NCBI RefSeq assembly: GCF_014172405.1
Contig: NZ_WNXC01000001.1
Span: 1,855,340 to 1,919,339 of the forward strand
From: Pedobacter gandavensis
GTDB lineage: Bacteria > Bacteroidota > Bacteroidia > Sphingobacteriales > Sphingobacteriaceae
Direction: 5' to 3'
Length of the DNA stretch: 64,000 nucleotides
The translations under genes and the position numbers were made by a program. The notes under the pieces were generated by a model. The model was not told the DNA's origin. It saw only the letters and a program-made list of their open reading frames with translations, and ran no database searches. Shown piece by piece: positions 28,701-35,460 of this stretch (position 1 is the first letter of the stretch; each line of letters opens with the position of its first letter).

Positions 28701-29027
28701 ATGAATATAATCGAAAGATTAAAAGAGATTGCCGAAGAGAATCCAAACGGATTTACGGTTTACACTACAAACCTTGAACCAGTTAAAAAAGGTTGGATTG
28801 TAGCGCAAATAGAAACTCAAAACTGCTTCGGCGATGAGGGACTGAAAAAAGCCTTAGAGGTGGCACTTAAAACCTCGCAAGTATTAGGAGGTTGGAAAGA
28901 AGAGGATTTGTTTTATTGGGACGCTGTAATAATCTTCAATAATGAAGAGGAAGCCACAAGATCAGGAATTGAAAACAAGCAAATCGCGATATATCAAATC
29001 GAAACCAACAACTTGAAATTTCTATAA
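28701..29027 (+). CDS. Hypothetical protein (108 aa)
   Basis: Not recognised. A soluble alpha/beta protein of 108 residues with 'ENPNGFTVYTTNLEPVKKGWIVAQIETQNCFG'. It is the first gene behind the promoter at 28597. Short hypothetical proteins with a 'NPNGFTV' start are seen in other Bacteroidota phages (an impression from memory). Confidence 0.65.
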   Translation: MNIIERLKEIAEENPNGFTVYTTNLEPVKKGWIVAQIETQNCFGDEGLKKALEVALKTSQVLGGWKEEDLFYWDAVIIFNNEEEATRSGIENKQIAIYQIETNNLKFL

Positions 29028-29067
29028 ACAATCAGGGAGGGTAAAACCTCCCTTTAAAACTCATATT

Positions 29068-29535
29068 ATGAATACGATTAAAGGTTTATTAAAACTCGGA
29101 GGATTGATGTCCGCAAGGGATATGATGGAGCTTGATGAAGCTGCGAAGCTGCATTTAAAGCATTCTAATATATCGTTTAAGGTTATAAGCATTGGAGACA
29201 ATACCATTACGGTAAAAGCTGAACAGGGGAAGCATTTGTCCGAAAATTATGCTGATGTAAAAAGGCTAAATACCAGGACCCAAGAATTATTCAGTAAATT
29301 TCTTCCAGAACATAAGATTATTGTCCAACCGGTACCATTTCAAAATGCCGTTGTTGACGAGGTGGATCCTAAATGGATAGAACAAAAAATGTTTACCACT
29401 GGCACCAGGTTAAAGGATATCCAGGGGGATACTGGTGTAGACAAGACAAACTTGTCAGCGTGGGTTAACGGGACCAGGCCAATGAGTCAGCCAGTAAAAG
29501 CAATGTTTTATTACTACTTTGCTAATAAGAAATAG
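29068..29535 (+). CDS. Putative DNA-binding protein with C-terminal HTH
   Basis: 155 residues. The C-terminal third (about 108-150, 'TGTRLKDIQGDTGVDKTNLSAWVNGTRPMSQ') reads as an XRE-like helix-turn-helix: 'LKDIQGDTGVDKTNLSAWVNG'. The N-terminal half is of unknown type. It could regulate the island or the late genes. A good ribosome binding site region (GGGAGGG about 25 bp upstream) lies in a short gap after the previous gene. Confidence 0.6.
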   Translation: MNTIKGLLKLGGLMSARDMMELDEAAKLHLKHSNISFKVISIGDNTITVKAEQGKHLSENYADVKRLNTRTQELFSKFLPEHKIIVQPVPFQNAVVDEVDPKWIEQKMFTTGTRLKDIQGDTGVDKTNLSAWVNGTRPMSQPVKAMFYYYFANKK

Positions 29536-29538
29536 ATT

Positions 29539-29946
29539 ATGAAAGGAAGATCAGTATTTACACACGAAGAAGCGCTAATAATCAAAAGCAAACTAGATGC
29601 CTGCCGAGAGGATGGACGCTACTCTACCAGGGACTTCAGGGGCTTTCTTAGGAAGCAATATGATTTTTACATCTCTGATTTCGACAGGTCGAGATCAGGC
29701 TTCTCTTCATCGACTTTTGATCACCATGTTTCAATTGGTAATATAAAAATTGTGGAGGACGATCACGCGACTTTATTGGCTGATTTTGAAAATTTTGATT
29801 ACAATTCTAATCACGCTAAAAGAAGGTTTGAGGACCTGACTCATCGAGTTAAAAATCACATTTACATCAACGAAGAACATAAGAAGCTTAGTATCGCCCT
29901 ATTAAAGGAAGTAAAAACACGCATACCCGGGATGAATTTGAATTAA
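29539..29946 (+). CDS. Hypothetical protein (135 aa)
   Basis: Not recognised. A basic, Ser/Arg/Phe-rich soluble protein. It begins 3 bp after the HTH gene, so it is probably co-translated. The N-terminal part 'FTHEEALIIKSKLDACREDGRYSTRDFRGFLRKQYDFYISDF' has a helical, HTH-like look, but that is a weak impression. Confidence 0.6.
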   Translation: MKGRSVFTHEEALIIKSKLDACREDGRYSTRDFRGFLRKQYDFYISDFDRSRSGFSSSTFDHHVSIGNIKIVEDDHATLLADFENFDYNSNHAKRRFEDLTHRVKNHIYINEEHKKLSIALLKEVKTRIPGMNLN

Positions 29947-29956
29947 GGATAAAATC

Positions 29957-30328
29957 ATGAAAGCAAGCGAACTAAGAATAGGGAATTACATTTATAAAAA
30001 AGGTGCTGAGGAAAAAGTAGAACATCTACAATCAGTAGACAGTTATTCTGGTGAGCTGGTTAATGGATGTCAGATAATTGGCTTGCTTCAACCTATCCCC
30101 CTCACAAATGAATGGCTGATTAAATTTGAGTTAGTGGAAAACTCACGAAGTGACCGATATAGAAAGCGTTATGATTTACCTAATGATAGCTTTGAAATTC
30201 ATTTTGATAATGATGGTGAGTATCCAGTATTTTTTGAAGGAAATACGCTAACTTTCGTTAGCTACGTCCACCAACTACAGAATTTGTATTTTGCATTGAC
30301 TGGTGAGGAATTAACGATTAAAGCATAA
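29957..30328 (+). CDS. Hypothetical phage protein (123 aa)
   Basis: The start 'MKASELRIGNYIYKKG' is a phrase common to a family of small phage and prophage proteins of unknown role in Bacteroidota. The C-terminus 'YVHQLQNLYFALTGEEL' is also typical of that family. It is soluble. Its stop overlaps the ATG of the next small gene. Confidence 0.7.
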   Translation: MKASELRIGNYIYKKGAEEKVEHLQSVDSYSGELVNGCQIIGLLQPIPLTNEWLIKFELVENSRSDRYRKRYDLPNDSFEIHFDNDGEYPVFFEGNTLTFVSYVHQLQNLYFALTGEELTIKA

Positions 30329-30474
30329 TGATTAAGCAAGTACTTGGCTATTTAAAGGCCTGGATCAACGGAGAGGAAGCTGAACTGCATGTTGATCAAA
30401 CCTGGTCATTTGGGTGGTGGGAACTTATCCCTATACTGGCCATAATTTGCCTTCTGATTTATTGGATATTCTAA
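30328..30474 (+). CDS. Small membrane protein (48 aa)
   Basis: A 48-residue protein with a soluble N-terminus (with Trp) and one C-terminal membrane helix (about 30-47, 'LIPILAIICLLIYWIF'). The start TAATG overlaps the previous stop, which argues that it is real. Role unknown; it ends the plus-strand island. Confidence 0.6.
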   Translation: MIKQVLGYLKAWINGEEAELHVDQTWSFGWWELIPILAIICLLIYWIF

Positions 30475-30478
30475 GTAA

Positions 30479-30504
30479 AAAGCCCTTCCTATATGGATGG
30501 CTTA
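30479..30504 (-). terminator. Possible terminator at the end of the minus-strand small-gene operon
   Basis: On the minus strand AAGCCATCC pairs with GGAAGGGCTT (one bulge) and a T-run follows. It overlaps the stop region of the 64-residue gene and lies at the convergent end of the two strands. Confidence 0.45.
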
Positions 30505-30683
30505 ATTACAATACCTCTATGCGTTCTCTTACCACGCCTTGAATAAAATGTTCCAATTTCACTACATGAAAAAAGCAACTCATGTATAGCGAAATTGGCT
30601 GCGTATGCTATTCTTTTTGCTTGTAGGGTATGCTTAGTCATAATTAAGATAAAGTAAAGTATGAATAATGGTACTTCAATCAT
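30489..30683 (-). CDS. Small hypothetical protein (64 aa)
   Basis: Not recognised. The TAATG overlap with the stop of the ASCH gene supports the start at 30683, giving a hydrophobic N-terminus. An internal Met at residue 15 would give a soluble 50-residue basic form ('MTKHTLQAKRIAYAANFAIHELL'). Confidence 0.5.
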   Translation of the reverse strand: MIEVPLFILYFILIMTKHTLQAKRIAYAANFAIHELLFSCSEIGTFYSRRGKRTHRGIVIKPSI

Positions 30684-31090
30684 TACGGTTTACTGTAATT
30701 CCAAAGGTTAAGTGCACCTTTTACGTTTTCAATCGGATGATCATACAGGACCGGATTGGTCAGTACCCAATTATAAATAGGTTTTTCACCTGGTTCCGCT
30801 TTCTCTGCCCATATAGATTCGTGACTAATAACGCAATCAACAATATCAACTTCGCCAATAATGGCTGAATTAGGATTTCTACCTATAACGCTATGGTACT
30901 GAGAATCACTAATTATCATAAGTTGACCTCTATCGTTCAATAGCTTAACAACATTATCACCGGTTGATTTAGCAGAAGAATGAATGTAGATTCTGCCTCT
31001 GTGGGTAGTTTTCCATGTACGGTTTTCAATGTCTTTGATGCCATGAGCAATAAGCATCGCCCATGGATTTTTAATTGAAAGTGCTTTCAT
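30683..31090 (-). CDS. ASCH domain protein
   Basis: 135 residues of the ASCH family (RNA-binding-like fold related to PUA). The motif is clear: 'MKALSIKNPWAMLIAHGIKDIENRTWKTTHRGRIYIHSSAK' with the G-x-K-x-x-E-x-R core. The family is linked to RNA processing or base handling, and phage ASCH proteins are common but uncharacterised. It heads a two-gene unit with the 64-residue gene. Confidence 0.88.
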   Translation of the reverse strand: MKALSIKNPWAMLIAHGIKDIENRTWKTTHRGRIYIHSSAKSTGDNVVKLLNDRGQLMIISDSQYHSVIGRNPNSAIIGEVDIVDCVISHESIWAEKAEPGEKPIYNWVLTNPVLYDHPIENVKGALNLWNYSKP

Positions 31091-31161
31091 AAATAAATTG
31101 GTTTATCTTTTTAAGATTATATAGCTTTTATTCTATAATGACTGATTATAGAATGATTGTT

Positions 31162-31488
31162 CTATATTTTGGGTGAATCAGGTAACGGCATCCAGTGGGT
31201 GATAAATTGAGTTACAACTATTGGATTTCCGTTCTGGTCATTTTGTTGCTTATCATAAAACTCCCCCTCAAAGAAATATGAAACATAATTATCGTCGTAC
31301 CCATAAGTCAACACGTGTACTTCTTCAAATGTTGGATGAACCGGCAACCTTTCGCTAACCGGTATCCATTCCTGTTGCATTTCCTTTTGCATCCACTTAG
31401 CACCACTATAAAAGCAATTCTGCTGGATTTCGTCATCATTATCTAATTCGGCAGCTCTGTTGATCTGCACTTCCGTAATTTCTTTCAT
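31162..31488 (-). CDS. DUF551 family protein
   Basis: A small phage protein with the DUF551 pattern: 'EWIPVSERLPVHPTFEEVHVLTYG' followed at the end by 'ITHWMPLPDSP'. Function unknown. ATG at 31488 (MKEITEV) is preferred over a TTG two codons upstream, because the TTG would overlap the stop of the gene before it. Confidence 0.82.
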   Translation of the reverse strand: MKEITEVQINRAAELDNDDEIQQNCFYSGAKWMQKEMQQEWIPVSERLPVHPTFEEVHVLTYGYDDNYVSYFFEGEFYDKQQNDQNGNPIVVTQFITHWMPLPDSPKI

Positions 31489-31490
31489 GG

Positions 31491-31649
31491 TCAAATGGGT
31501 TTAGGTGGTTTAACTGTTGTATCTACAACCGGCCTGTCACGTGGATCCGGTCGTTTGATCCTTTCTTTTTTAGATTCCGGTTCTGGACAATCTTTTTTAC
31601 AGGTCCCTACACTCAATGAAAGAGCGATAATCACTAATAGTTTTTTCAT
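31491..31649 (-). CDS. Very small exported protein, possible lipoprotein (52 aa)
   Basis: 52 residues with a signal-like start (KKLLVIIALSLSVGTC). The Cys at 17 gives a weak lipobox (VGTC). The mature part is proline- and charge-rich. It fits tightly between two minus-strand genes and ends 2 bp before the DUF551 start. A plus-strand reading frame over the same bases is rejected. Similar short proline-rich lipoproteins occur in lysis regions, but this one is far from the lysis genes. Confidence 0.55.
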   Translation of the reverse strand: MKKLLVIIALSLSVGTCKKDCPEPESKKERIKRPDPRDRPVVDTTVKPPKPI

Positions 31650-31659
31650 GATATATGGT

Positions 31660-31761
31660 TTAGGCAATCCTTTTGCCGCATTTACGGCAGTACAATTTGT
31701 TGTGCCTGGTGAATACTCCGACGTGCTTCAAAAGGCAGCAGATCTGTTTGTAAAGTCCCAT
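31660..31761 (-). CDS. Zinc-ribbon-like micropeptide (33 aa)
   Basis: 33 residues with CC, two His and a C-terminal 'YCRKCGKRI' zinc-knuckle motif. The start follows the previous stop by 2 bp and the stop precedes the next gene by 10 bp, which fits a packed operon. Coding is inferred from the Cys pattern and the packing. Confidence 0.5.
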   Translation of the reverse strand: MGLYKQICCLLKHVGVFTRHNKLYCRKCGKRIA

Positions 31762-31763
31762 GG

Positions 31764-31907
31764 TCAATGATTTAATTGGTAAACACTAAACCTGACATCG
31801 TTACAAGCATTATCGTCGAATTTCTTCAGCTGGTATGCTAACATTGAAATGGCTCCGATTAATGCAATCAGGAGCCATTGAGTGAATGATATCTTCCTCA
31901 TGATCAT
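31764..31907 (-). CDS. Small single-pass membrane protein (47 aa)
   Basis: 47 residues with one membrane helix (about 10-25, 'WLLIALIGAISMLAY'). The ATG at 31907 overlaps the previous stop (ATGA), which supports this start. Role unknown. Confidence 0.55.
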   Translation of the reverse strand: MIMRKISFTQWLLIALIGAISMLAYQLKKFDDNACNDVRFSVYQLNH

Positions 31908-32197
31908 TCTTCCTCATTAAAACAAACCATTGATGATTCGCTAGGATAAGCTTCAGAAAAGACATCCTTAAAATCATTATCCCCCTCGATACACAGCCCG
32001 CCTATTGAACCAATAAGCATTCTCAGGTCATCCATTTCAGTCTGGATATCGTCAGGATCAACCCTAACCATATTATCACCATATTCCTTTTCACTTTCTG
32101 CGATACTTTGGTTTAGTGTTATGGTCAGCCTATCAAATGACATCATTGCTTTCTTCCTAAGGTTATTGATGTTAACCGTAATTTTATGTGTTCCCAT
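31904..32197 (-). CDS. Hypothetical acidic protein (97 aa)
   Basis: Not recognised. A helical, acidic soluble protein ('SFDRLTITLNQSIAESEKEYGDNMVRVDPDDIQTEMDDLRMLIG'). It is one bp from the DUF3820 gene and overlaps the next membrane protein by 4 bp. Confidence 0.6.
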   Translation of the reverse strand: MGTHKITVNINNLRKKAMMSFDRLTITLNQSIAESEKEYGDNMVRVDPDDIQTEMDDLRMLIGSIGGLCIEGDNDFKDVFSEAYPSESSMVCFNEEE

Positions 32198-32198
32198 G

Positions 32199-32396
32199 CT
32201 ATTTAAGTCTTTTGTTTTTACCTGTTTTACCTTCCTTGATTAATACGTCTAGATCTGCTTTTATGTAATCAGCGACTCTTCCTGCTCGATTGGTATCATG
32301 CAGGAAGAGTAAGTAATCTGCCGGAACATTTGCCATTGGATAATCCTTAAATTTTCCAAATGGCATTTTTGAGTTGTCGGTTATTGATTCTGGCAT
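32199..32396 (-). CDS. DUF3820 family protein (65 aa)
   Basis: The pattern 'KMPFGKFKDYPMANVPADYLLFLHD' is the hallmark of DUF3820, a short family common in phages and bacteria, some members being named quorum-sensing-linked by older annotation. Function unknown. It overlaps the upstream gene by 16 bp. Confidence 0.85.
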   Translation of the reverse strand: MPESITDNSKMPFGKFKDYPMANVPADYLLFLHDTNRAGRVADYIKADLDVLIKEGKTGKNKRLK

Positions 32397-33265
32397 GGTT
32401 GAGCCTCCCTCCTTTTTATTAGTAATTGAATCTTATGCGCCTGTAAAAAGTCTCCATGCTTTACATGTAGATTCAAGACCTGAAGAAGATTAACTTCTTT
32501 TTTCTGCCTCCTTCTTAAAGTCGGATTGAAATCAAATAGGTCAGAAGACTGTACGTATGATATTCCATTTCCATGCAGCACGCACCAACTTGAATTTGAA
32601 GTATGCCATACCTCACCGGATGATAGACGGTAATGCGGGTATGGATAGAAATATTTAATCTCACCACATTTTACCATTTTTCCATTCCTATCTTTATTGT
32701 TGTAGCTATAAAACCTCTCAGGGCGATTATCCATATCTACTTTAATATCGTCCAGACAGTTAATTTCCCCGTGAAAATGCTTGTTAATTCTTAATGTATT
32801 TAGGATTCTTTCTACAGGAGGGATATCCCACTCATTACCTTCCAATTTGCCCCCTAGTGACATAAAAAACTCAATAACTCTCCTTTTTTCAAGTTCCACT
32901 GACTTGTATTGAAGGTATGTTAACTTCGCGTGCCTACTATCGGTTTGATCCCAAAATGACTGAGCATGCCCGGTCCATAGGTTAACTACATTCCCAAACT
33001 TTACTTCGACTCCTCTGCCGGTAATTTCCATTAAGCATCGGACATCACCCTTTGATCCAAGCTTGTGGTATTGACTCAATATTGCATAATGTTGCTTGTA
33101 AGAAGGGTTTTCAGTAATCTTCCAACCCCTTGATCTGAGGAATTTTATGGTTCGAATCCAATAACTGTAATGATGAGCTTTTTTCATCGCCTTGAAGAGC
33201 TCAGAATAACGTTCAGAGTTAAAACATACTGTATCGTTATGGTGTCCTATTTGCCAAGTAGCCAT
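32381..33265 (-). CDS. Hypothetical phage protein (294 aa)
   Basis: Not recognised. Basic, Trp- and His-rich, soluble. It contains 'KAHHYSYWIRTIKFLRSRGWKITENPSYKQHYAILSQYHKLGSKGDVRCLMEITGRGVEVKFG'. Such proteins occur in Bacteroidota phages, and the surface suggests nucleic-acid binding (an inference only). The start at 33265 lies just after the stop of the gene before it; a start nine codons upstream would overlap that gene. Confidence 0.65.
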   Translation of the reverse strand: MATWQIGHHNDTVCFNSERYSELFKAMKKAHHYSYWIRTIKFLRSRGWKITENPSYKQHYAILSQYHKLGSKGDVRCLMEITGRGVEVKFGNVVNLWTGHAQSFWDQTDSRHAKLTYLQYKSVELEKRRVIEFFMSLGGKLEGNEWDIPPVERILNTLRINKHFHGEINCLDDIKVDMDNRPERFYSYNNKDRNGKMVKCGEIKYFYPYPHYRLSSGEVWHTSNSSWCVLHGNGISYVQSSDLFDFNPTLRRRQKKEVNLLQVLNLHVKHGDFLQAHKIQLLIKRREAQPCQNQ

Positions 33266-33266
33266 C

Positions 33267-33587
33267 CTACACCTCCCCCGTAAATTCGCCAAACATATTT
33301 TTCAATTCCTTCTCATCATGACTGATGGCGTTAAGCATCCTGAAACACATTGCTGCAGTCTGAATGCACTCAGTTTTAAGGCCGGCAAGCGAACCCTTGC
33401 CCTCATCCAATAGGTTTGCCTCCCGGATAAGTTCACCTGATTCCTCGGACACGATTGCTGCCCTTTTAACATTGCACTTTGGCCAAACTGGATGATTAAA
33501 AATGGCATTTGACATTTCGTCCATAACCATAATTATGTGAGCTGCCTGTTCAGGAGTCTCAACTTTAATTTTAAGATCTACTATCAT
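33267..33587 (-). CDS. MazG-like helical protein (106 aa)
   Basis: 106 residues. The region 'AAIVSEESGELIREANLLDEGKGSLAGLKTECIQTAAMCFRML' recalls the helical core of MazG-type nucleotide pyrophosphohydrolases (EExxE followed by ExxD/Q), but the second acidic motif is altered (TECIQTA), so activity is doubtful. No other family comes to mind. Confidence 0.5.
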   Translation of the reverse strand: MIVDLKIKVETPEQAAHIIMVMDEMSNAIFNHPVWPKCNVKRAAIVSEESGELIREANLLDEGKGSLAGLKTECIQTAAMCFRMLNAISHDEKELKNMFGEFTGEV

Positions 33588-33598
33588 AATGAAAGGGG

Positions 33599-33778
33599 TT
33601 AAAAGATTGATTTTTGACTGGTTCGGTAAGGGATTCCGATTTGAAGGATAATTTCATCCACTTTTTTCTGTAGCTTTTCTGCTTTATCTCGGTAAACACT
33701 GGATCTACTTTTTTCAAAAGACTTTTGTGCATCCCGCATTTCCTTTACAAATCCTGCGAATTCGAGGATATCTGTCAT
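33599..33778 (-). CDS. Small coiled-coil protein (59 aa)
   Basis: 59 residues, highly charged, helical ('FVKEMRDAQKSFEKSRSSVYRDKAEKLQKKVDEII'). ATG overlaps the stop of the 47-residue gene before it (ATGA). The operon fit and amphipathic pattern support coding. Confidence 0.6.
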   Translation of the reverse strand: MTDILEFAGFVKEMRDAQKSFEKSRSSVYRDKAEKLQKKVDEIILQIGIPYRTSQKSIF

Positions 33779-33918
33779 GGCGATGGGATTTCCGAATGAT
33801 CAACAATAAATGTTGGCTTGTCACTGTTCCAGTGGTTGTAAATGATCATCAATGCTGCCAACACTGCTATAAAGATGATCACCAAGCAATTCCTGTGGGT
33901 GATTCTTGAATTAACCAT
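33775..33918 (-). CDS. Small single-pass membrane protein (47 aa)
   Basis: 47 residues with one membrane helix (about 12-27, 'CLVIIFIAVLAALMIIY'). Its ATG follows the shared leader TGCTTTAAAATGTTAAGGG (33925-33943 on the plus strand). Role unknown. Confidence 0.6.
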   Translation of the reverse strand: MVNSRITHRNCLVIIFIAVLAALMIIYNHWNSDKPTFIVDHSEIPSP

Positions 33919-33948
33919 AATTTTTGCTTTAAAATGTTAAGGGATTTT

Positions 33949-34194
33949 TTACTGTTCACCCACTGGGCGCTCGAAATGGAACTCTTTTGAATTGAAGAAG
34001 GCACCTTTCAATTTTGCTTCATGAGCTCGAAGATCCTCGCCTAACATCATCCCAACCTGGGATTTACATTGAGAAATCAGACTTAAGCTAGTTTCCTCAT
34101 CCTCATCAAATTGTCTGGCAATTTTTATGGCAGCAGCCAATTGGATCACCCCGTTTACTGTAGCATTCTTTAATGCCGTTTGTAGTCTATTCAT
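33949..34194 (-). CDS. Hypothetical protein (81 aa)
   Basis: Not recognised. Helical soluble protein; 'AAAIKIARQFDEDEETSLSLISQCKSQVGMMLGED' is seen in several Bacteroidota phage ORFs as far as I recall. A version of the common 5' leader (TGCTTCAAAATGTTTGGG, 34197-34214) is just before its ATG. Confidence 0.6.
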   Translation of the reverse strand: MNRLQTALKNATVNGVIQLAAAIKIARQFDEDEETSLSLISQCKSQVGMMLGEDLRAHEAKLKGAFFNSKEFHFERPVGEQ

Positions 34195-34222
34195 TGTGCT
34201 TCAAAATGTTTGGGTATAAAAT

Positions 34223-34244
34223 AAACCGGGCTGTTCACCCGGTT
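34223..34244 (-). terminator. Terminator after the tRNA / structured RNA region
   Basis: AACCGGG pairs with CCCGGTT around loop TGAACAG, followed on the minus strand by ATTTTAT. It closes the region 34258-34526 before the next coding run. Confidence 0.7.
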
Positions 34245-34245
34245 C

Positions 34246-34380
34246 TTTGTTTCACTCTCACGTGGCTAATGCCTCTTGCGACGATTTCGCTCGTCCTGCT
34301 ATCCCAGCTCTACTTACACCTGGGCATCCCCCTGTCTGATAATTACTATGCCTGAACATTGCGGATTCCACTTTTAGGAC
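34246..34380 (-). ncRNA. Candidate structured RNA (or 33-aa peptide) next to the tRNA
   Basis: A GC-richer stretch with five hairpins in a row on the minus strand: GGCAT/ATGCC, CCCAG/CTGGG, GACGA/TCGTC (loop GCGAAA), GGC/GCC (loop ATTA) and then the terminator at 34223. GTCCT at the 5' end can also pair with AGGAC inside. No known RNA family was recognised. The same strand also has a 33-codon frame, 34258-34359 (MFRHSNYQTGGCPGVSR...), so a small protein cannot be excluded. It is transcribed with the tRNA if the promoter at 34601-34632 is used. Confidence 0.4.
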
Positions 34381-34408
34381 TTAAATTATTTTTCTTGTTT
34401 CAAATGAA

Positions 34409-34435
34409 AAGTGTGTGCCATCCAGCAACACACTT
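34409..34435 (-). terminator. Hairpin just 3' of the phage tRNA
   Basis: AAGTGTGT pairs with ACACACTT around an 11-nt loop, then TTCA on the minus strand. It may be a weak terminator or a processing signal for the tRNA. Confidence 0.5.
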
Positions 34436-34453
34436 AACTAATTAACGCTCTCG

Positions 34454-34526
34454 TAGCGCGGGCCGGATTCGAACCGACGACCTCTGGATTATGAGCCCAG
34501 CGAGCTACCAACTGCTCCACCCCGCA
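34454..34526 (-). tRNA. Phage-encoded initiator-like tRNA-Met (anticodon CAT)
   Basis: Cloverleaf with anticodon loop CTCATAA. Initiator hallmarks are present: no Watson-Crick pair at 1:72 (T:T), A11:T24 in the D stem, and G29-G30-G31 in the anticodon stem (31:39 is a G.T). Most of its body matches the E. coli initiator tRNA by eye (GGAGCAG, GGTAGCTCG, GGGCTCATAA, GGTCGTCGGTTC). One mismatch, G5:G68, weakens the acceptor stem. CCA is not encoded. It is inside the prophage and far from any host gene. Confidence 0.85.
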
Positions 34527-34600
34527 TTATATCTTAATCAAAAAAGTAAAGCTTTTACCAAGCTTTACTTCTACACCCTCACATTTCCCATTCGCTAATT

Positions 34601-34649
34601 CAAACATAAAAACATTACTTTATATTACCAAAAGGTAATATAAAGTAAT
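34601..34649 (-). promoter_or_regulatory. Dyad-containing promoter before the phage tRNA
   Basis: On the minus strand TTTG (complement of 34629-34632), 20 bp, TATGTTTG (complement of 34601-34608). A perfect 16-bp inverted repeat with a 4-bp centre (34614-34649) covers the -33 box, with core TTACC-TTTT-GGTAA. The same design stands before the packaging and replication operons. Confidence 0.7.
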
Positions 34650-34699
34650 TTACAATCAACTGTATATCAGACTGATAATTTTCACACAAAACAAAACAC

Positions 34700-34885
34700 C
34701 TACTTTATTCCAGCCAGCTGCTCCCCAAATTCAAAGAAACTAATACTTCCACTTTGGCCACTTCCGCTTTTACCCCCTTGTGATTTATCGTCTCCAAAGG
34801 TTGGTATGGTAGCATTTAACATAATTTCATTTCGCCAGCTAACACTATCCATGACTTGATCCCAGTTCAGGCGCCAGTATTTCAT
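34700..34885 (-). CDS. Possible second tail-assembly chaperone part (61 aa)
   Basis: A 61-residue protein ('MKYWRLNWDQVMDSVSWRNEIML...'), joined to the gene before it by TAATG. In siphoviruses this place holds the T part of the G/GT chaperone pair, usually made by frameshift. Here coupled re-initiation looks more likely, since I see no convincing slippery site. The Trp-rich start resembles other tail chaperone C-terminal proteins. Confidence 0.55.
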   Translation of the reverse strand: MKYWRLNWDQVMDSVSWRNEIMLNATIPTFGDDKSQGGKSGSGQSGSISFFEFGEQLAGIK

Positions 34886-35391
34886 TATTGGTCCGATGGT
34901 TGCCCAGGGGGAATCAGATCCGGGATATTTCCGAGCAGACTTAGTGTCCGGAGTAATTCCATAGAGCCGAAAAAAGATTGTACATCTAACCTCCGGTAGA
35001 CTTCTTTCGTTGCAGCATGTAATTCTTTATTATTAAAACTATCAGCTATGGAATTTATAAGCCAAGATGGTGTTTTGCTGTTATGGTTATGGATCGCTGT
35101 TGCTACAATTGTTGCCATTTGAAAGGTATTAATAGCAAGGATATCCAAAAATCGCTCTGCCTCGCCATCCTTTTTACTATCTACGGCCAAATCACTAATC
35201 AAATAGGTAAGCTTCCAGTTTGTCCTCATGGTGGTTGCATTCAAAATCAACATTTGTGACTTCGGCTTGATCACCCGAAGAAAGATCAGTATCCTATGAA
35301 ACGTGTTCTTTGGGACCAAAACCACAGCTTTTAAAGGTGTTGGTGTATCTAATAGTGCATCAAGCACTCCTTTGTGATCTTCTTTTGTCAT
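34885..35391 (-). CDS. Putative tail assembly chaperone (168 aa)
   Basis: 168 residues, soluble, between the major tail protein and the tape measure in gene order, which is the chaperone place. No motif is decisive. A strong terminator lies just upstream (35412-35438), between it and the tail tube gene, which fits a need for far fewer chaperone than tube copies. Confidence 0.55.
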   Translation of the reverse strand: MTKEDHKGVLDALLDTPTPLKAVVLVPKNTFHRILIFLRVIKPKSQMLILNATTMRTNWKLTYLISDLAVDSKKDGEAERFLDILAINTFQMATIVATAIHNHNSKTPSWLINSIADSFNNKELHAATKEVYRRLDVQSFFGSMELLRTLSLLGNIPDLIPPGQPSDQ

Positions 35392-35411
35392 TTAATTTTT
35401 GGGTTATCTTA

Positions 35412-35438
35412 AAAAAGCCTGGACGGACCAGGCTTTTT
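35412..35438 (-). terminator. Strong terminator between tail tube and chaperone genes
   Basis: Perfect 11-bp stem AAAAAGCCTGG / CCAGGCTTTTT with a 5-nt loop and a run of T on the minus strand. Confidence 0.85.
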
Positions 35439-35460
35439 ATAATTTGTAGTGTCTTCTGAA

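Noticed and set aside
30668..30868. Plus-strand frame of 66 codons
   Set aside because: Antisense to the ASCH-domain gene, whose family match is clear.
31495..31770. Plus-strand frame of 91 codons
   Set aside because: It lies over two small minus-strand genes (31491-31649 and 31660-31761) that fit the operon, and its protein has no plausible domain.
33727..33909. Plus-strand frame of 60 codons
   Set aside because: Opposite to the minus-strand 47-aa and 59-aa genes with overlapping start/stop signals, which explain the bases better.
34173..34355. Plus-strand frame of 60 codons
   Set aside because: Crosses the 81-aa gene start, the terminator and the structured region; no start signal.
34614..34649. 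16-bp inverted repeat as a terminator
   Set aside because: Stem is AT-rich with no T-run, and the same dyad core sits at the -33 box of two other promoters.
34880..34910. Programmed -1 frameshift in the chaperone genes
   Set aside because: Only a CCCCC run is present in the overlap region and slippage there needs a poor P-site match; TAATG coupling is simpler.
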